Shown here: positions 5,701-5,929 of the stretch, in pieces
Layout of the letters: the number at the start of each line of letters is the position of its first letter
Position numbering within the stretch: position 1 is the first letter of the stretch
Origin: an uncultured Atopobium sp.
GTDB taxonomy: Bacteria > Actinomycetota > Coriobacteriia > Coriobacteriales > Atopobiaceae
Assembly: GCA_916720015.1 (NCBI GenBank)
Contig: CAKAPZ010000063.1
Location: forward strand, 1-5,929
Direction of reading: 5' to 3'
Length of the DNA stretch: 5,929 nucleotides
Made by a program: the position numbers and the translations under genes
The notes under the pieces: generated by a model
The model's database searches: none
The model's input: the letters and a program-made list of their open reading frames with translations, nothing else
What the model was told of the DNA's origin: nothing

Positions 5701-5724
5701 AGCCACATAAGGAGATGATGCGCC

Positions 5725-5929
5725 ATGAACAAAGCAGCTCAAGTAATCAAAAACCTTTCACAGGGATTTTTAATTTCAGGTATTTTAAGTGCGCTCATGG
5801 GTGCATACTACCTATTCGCTAAGGCTGGACTTCCTCTGCAAGATCCTCCGCTGGCGCTCAAAATTCAATACGAGATTAACTTTGGCGTTGGCGAGAAAAT
5901 GCTTATGTTAGGTCTAACCTGCCTGTTTA
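5725..5929 (+). CDS. Hypothetical membrane protein (3' partial)
   Basis: The first 68 codons of an open frame run off the right edge. The ATG at 5725 has AAGGAG at 5709-5714, ten bases upstream. An ATG directly after the binding site (5715) is in another frame that stops after about 36 codons, so 5725 is preferred. The protein begins MNKAAQVIKNLSQG, then has a likely transmembrane helix at about residues 14-33 (FLISGILSALMGAYYLFAKA), a short polar loop containing LQDPPLALKIQYE, and the start of what looks like a second hydrophobic segment from about residue 57. The lack of a signal-peptidase site favours an integral membrane protein. I do not recognise the family. It follows the repeat region and may have its own promoter. 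Confidence 0.72.
   Translation, partial: MNKAAQVIKNLSQGFLISGILSALMGAYYLFAKAGLPLQDPPLALKIQYEINFGVGEKMLMLGLTCLF

Larger units (their letters stand above)
5148..5724. other. Gene-less, repeat-rich intergenic region
   Basis: Nothing convincing codes for protein in this 577-base stretch on either strand. It contains two inverted 46-base palindromes (5193-5238 and 5609-5654), three copies of a 24-base motif (5477-5500, 5518-5541, 5584-5607), a tandem duplication of AGCTAGGC (5353-5368), a small hairpin TATGCAT-CTCT-ATGCATA (5384-5401) and a very AT-rich block (about 5401-5465). Its texture differs from the compact spacing elsewhere in the window, which suggests an inserted or decayed element. Confidence 0.75.

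Noticed and set aside
5548..5742. A 64-codon minus-strand ORF crossing the right palindrome
   Set aside because: It overlaps the start of the plus-strand membrane protein gene and spans the hairpin, and its composition is not protein-like. It is most likely a chance frame.

Overview
The window looks like a chromosomal segment from a Gram-positive bacterium of the class Coriobacteriia, most likely an Atopobium/Lancefieldella-type organism. That is an inference from the moderate GC content, the strong GGAGG-type ribosome binding sites, the sortase-anchored surface protein tail and the overall look of the proteins. No rRNA or other marker gene is present to confirm it. Most of the window is ordinary, well-packed housekeeping and envelope genes. 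The exception is a gene-less stretch of about 580 bases near the right end that is full of inverted repeats.

Layout from left to right. Bases 3-122 are the last codons of a plus-strand LPXTG surface protein. A perfect 13-bp bidirectional terminator (153-185) separates it from a minus-strand block that reads right to left: pta (phosphate acetyltransferase, 1683-2663), then an aldose 1-epimerase (708-1607), then a GNAT acetyltransferase (211-708). The last two share one base (TAATG) and are probably translationally coupled. A hairpin lies between pta and the epimerase, and a good extended -10 promoter overlaps it, so the epimerase pair probably has its own transcript. A 237-bp divergent region (2664-2900) carries promoters for pta and for the plus-strand pair glf (UDP-galactopyranose mutase, 2901-4103) and a family 2 glycosyltransferase (4113-5147). 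The second gene's ribosome binding site overlaps the glf stop codon. The right end (5725 to the edge) is the start of an unrecognised membrane protein gene.

Functionally, glf makes UDP-galactofuranose from UDP-galactopyranose. The adjacent glycosyltransferase is a reasonable candidate to use it, or a related sugar, for a surface glycan. Pta belongs to acetyl-CoA/acetyl-phosphate fermentation. The epimerase works on free sugars.

The most interesting part is 5148-5724. It contains two near-identical 46-base palindromes in inverted orientation (5193-5238 and 5609-5654) whose sequence resembles IS3-family (IS150-group) termini. Between them lie three copies of a 24-base motif, two direct and one inverted, whose copies can form mutually exclusive long stems, together with a plausible promoter. 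This could be a non-autonomous mobile element, a structured RNA, or both. No known defence, CRISPR or phage system is visible.
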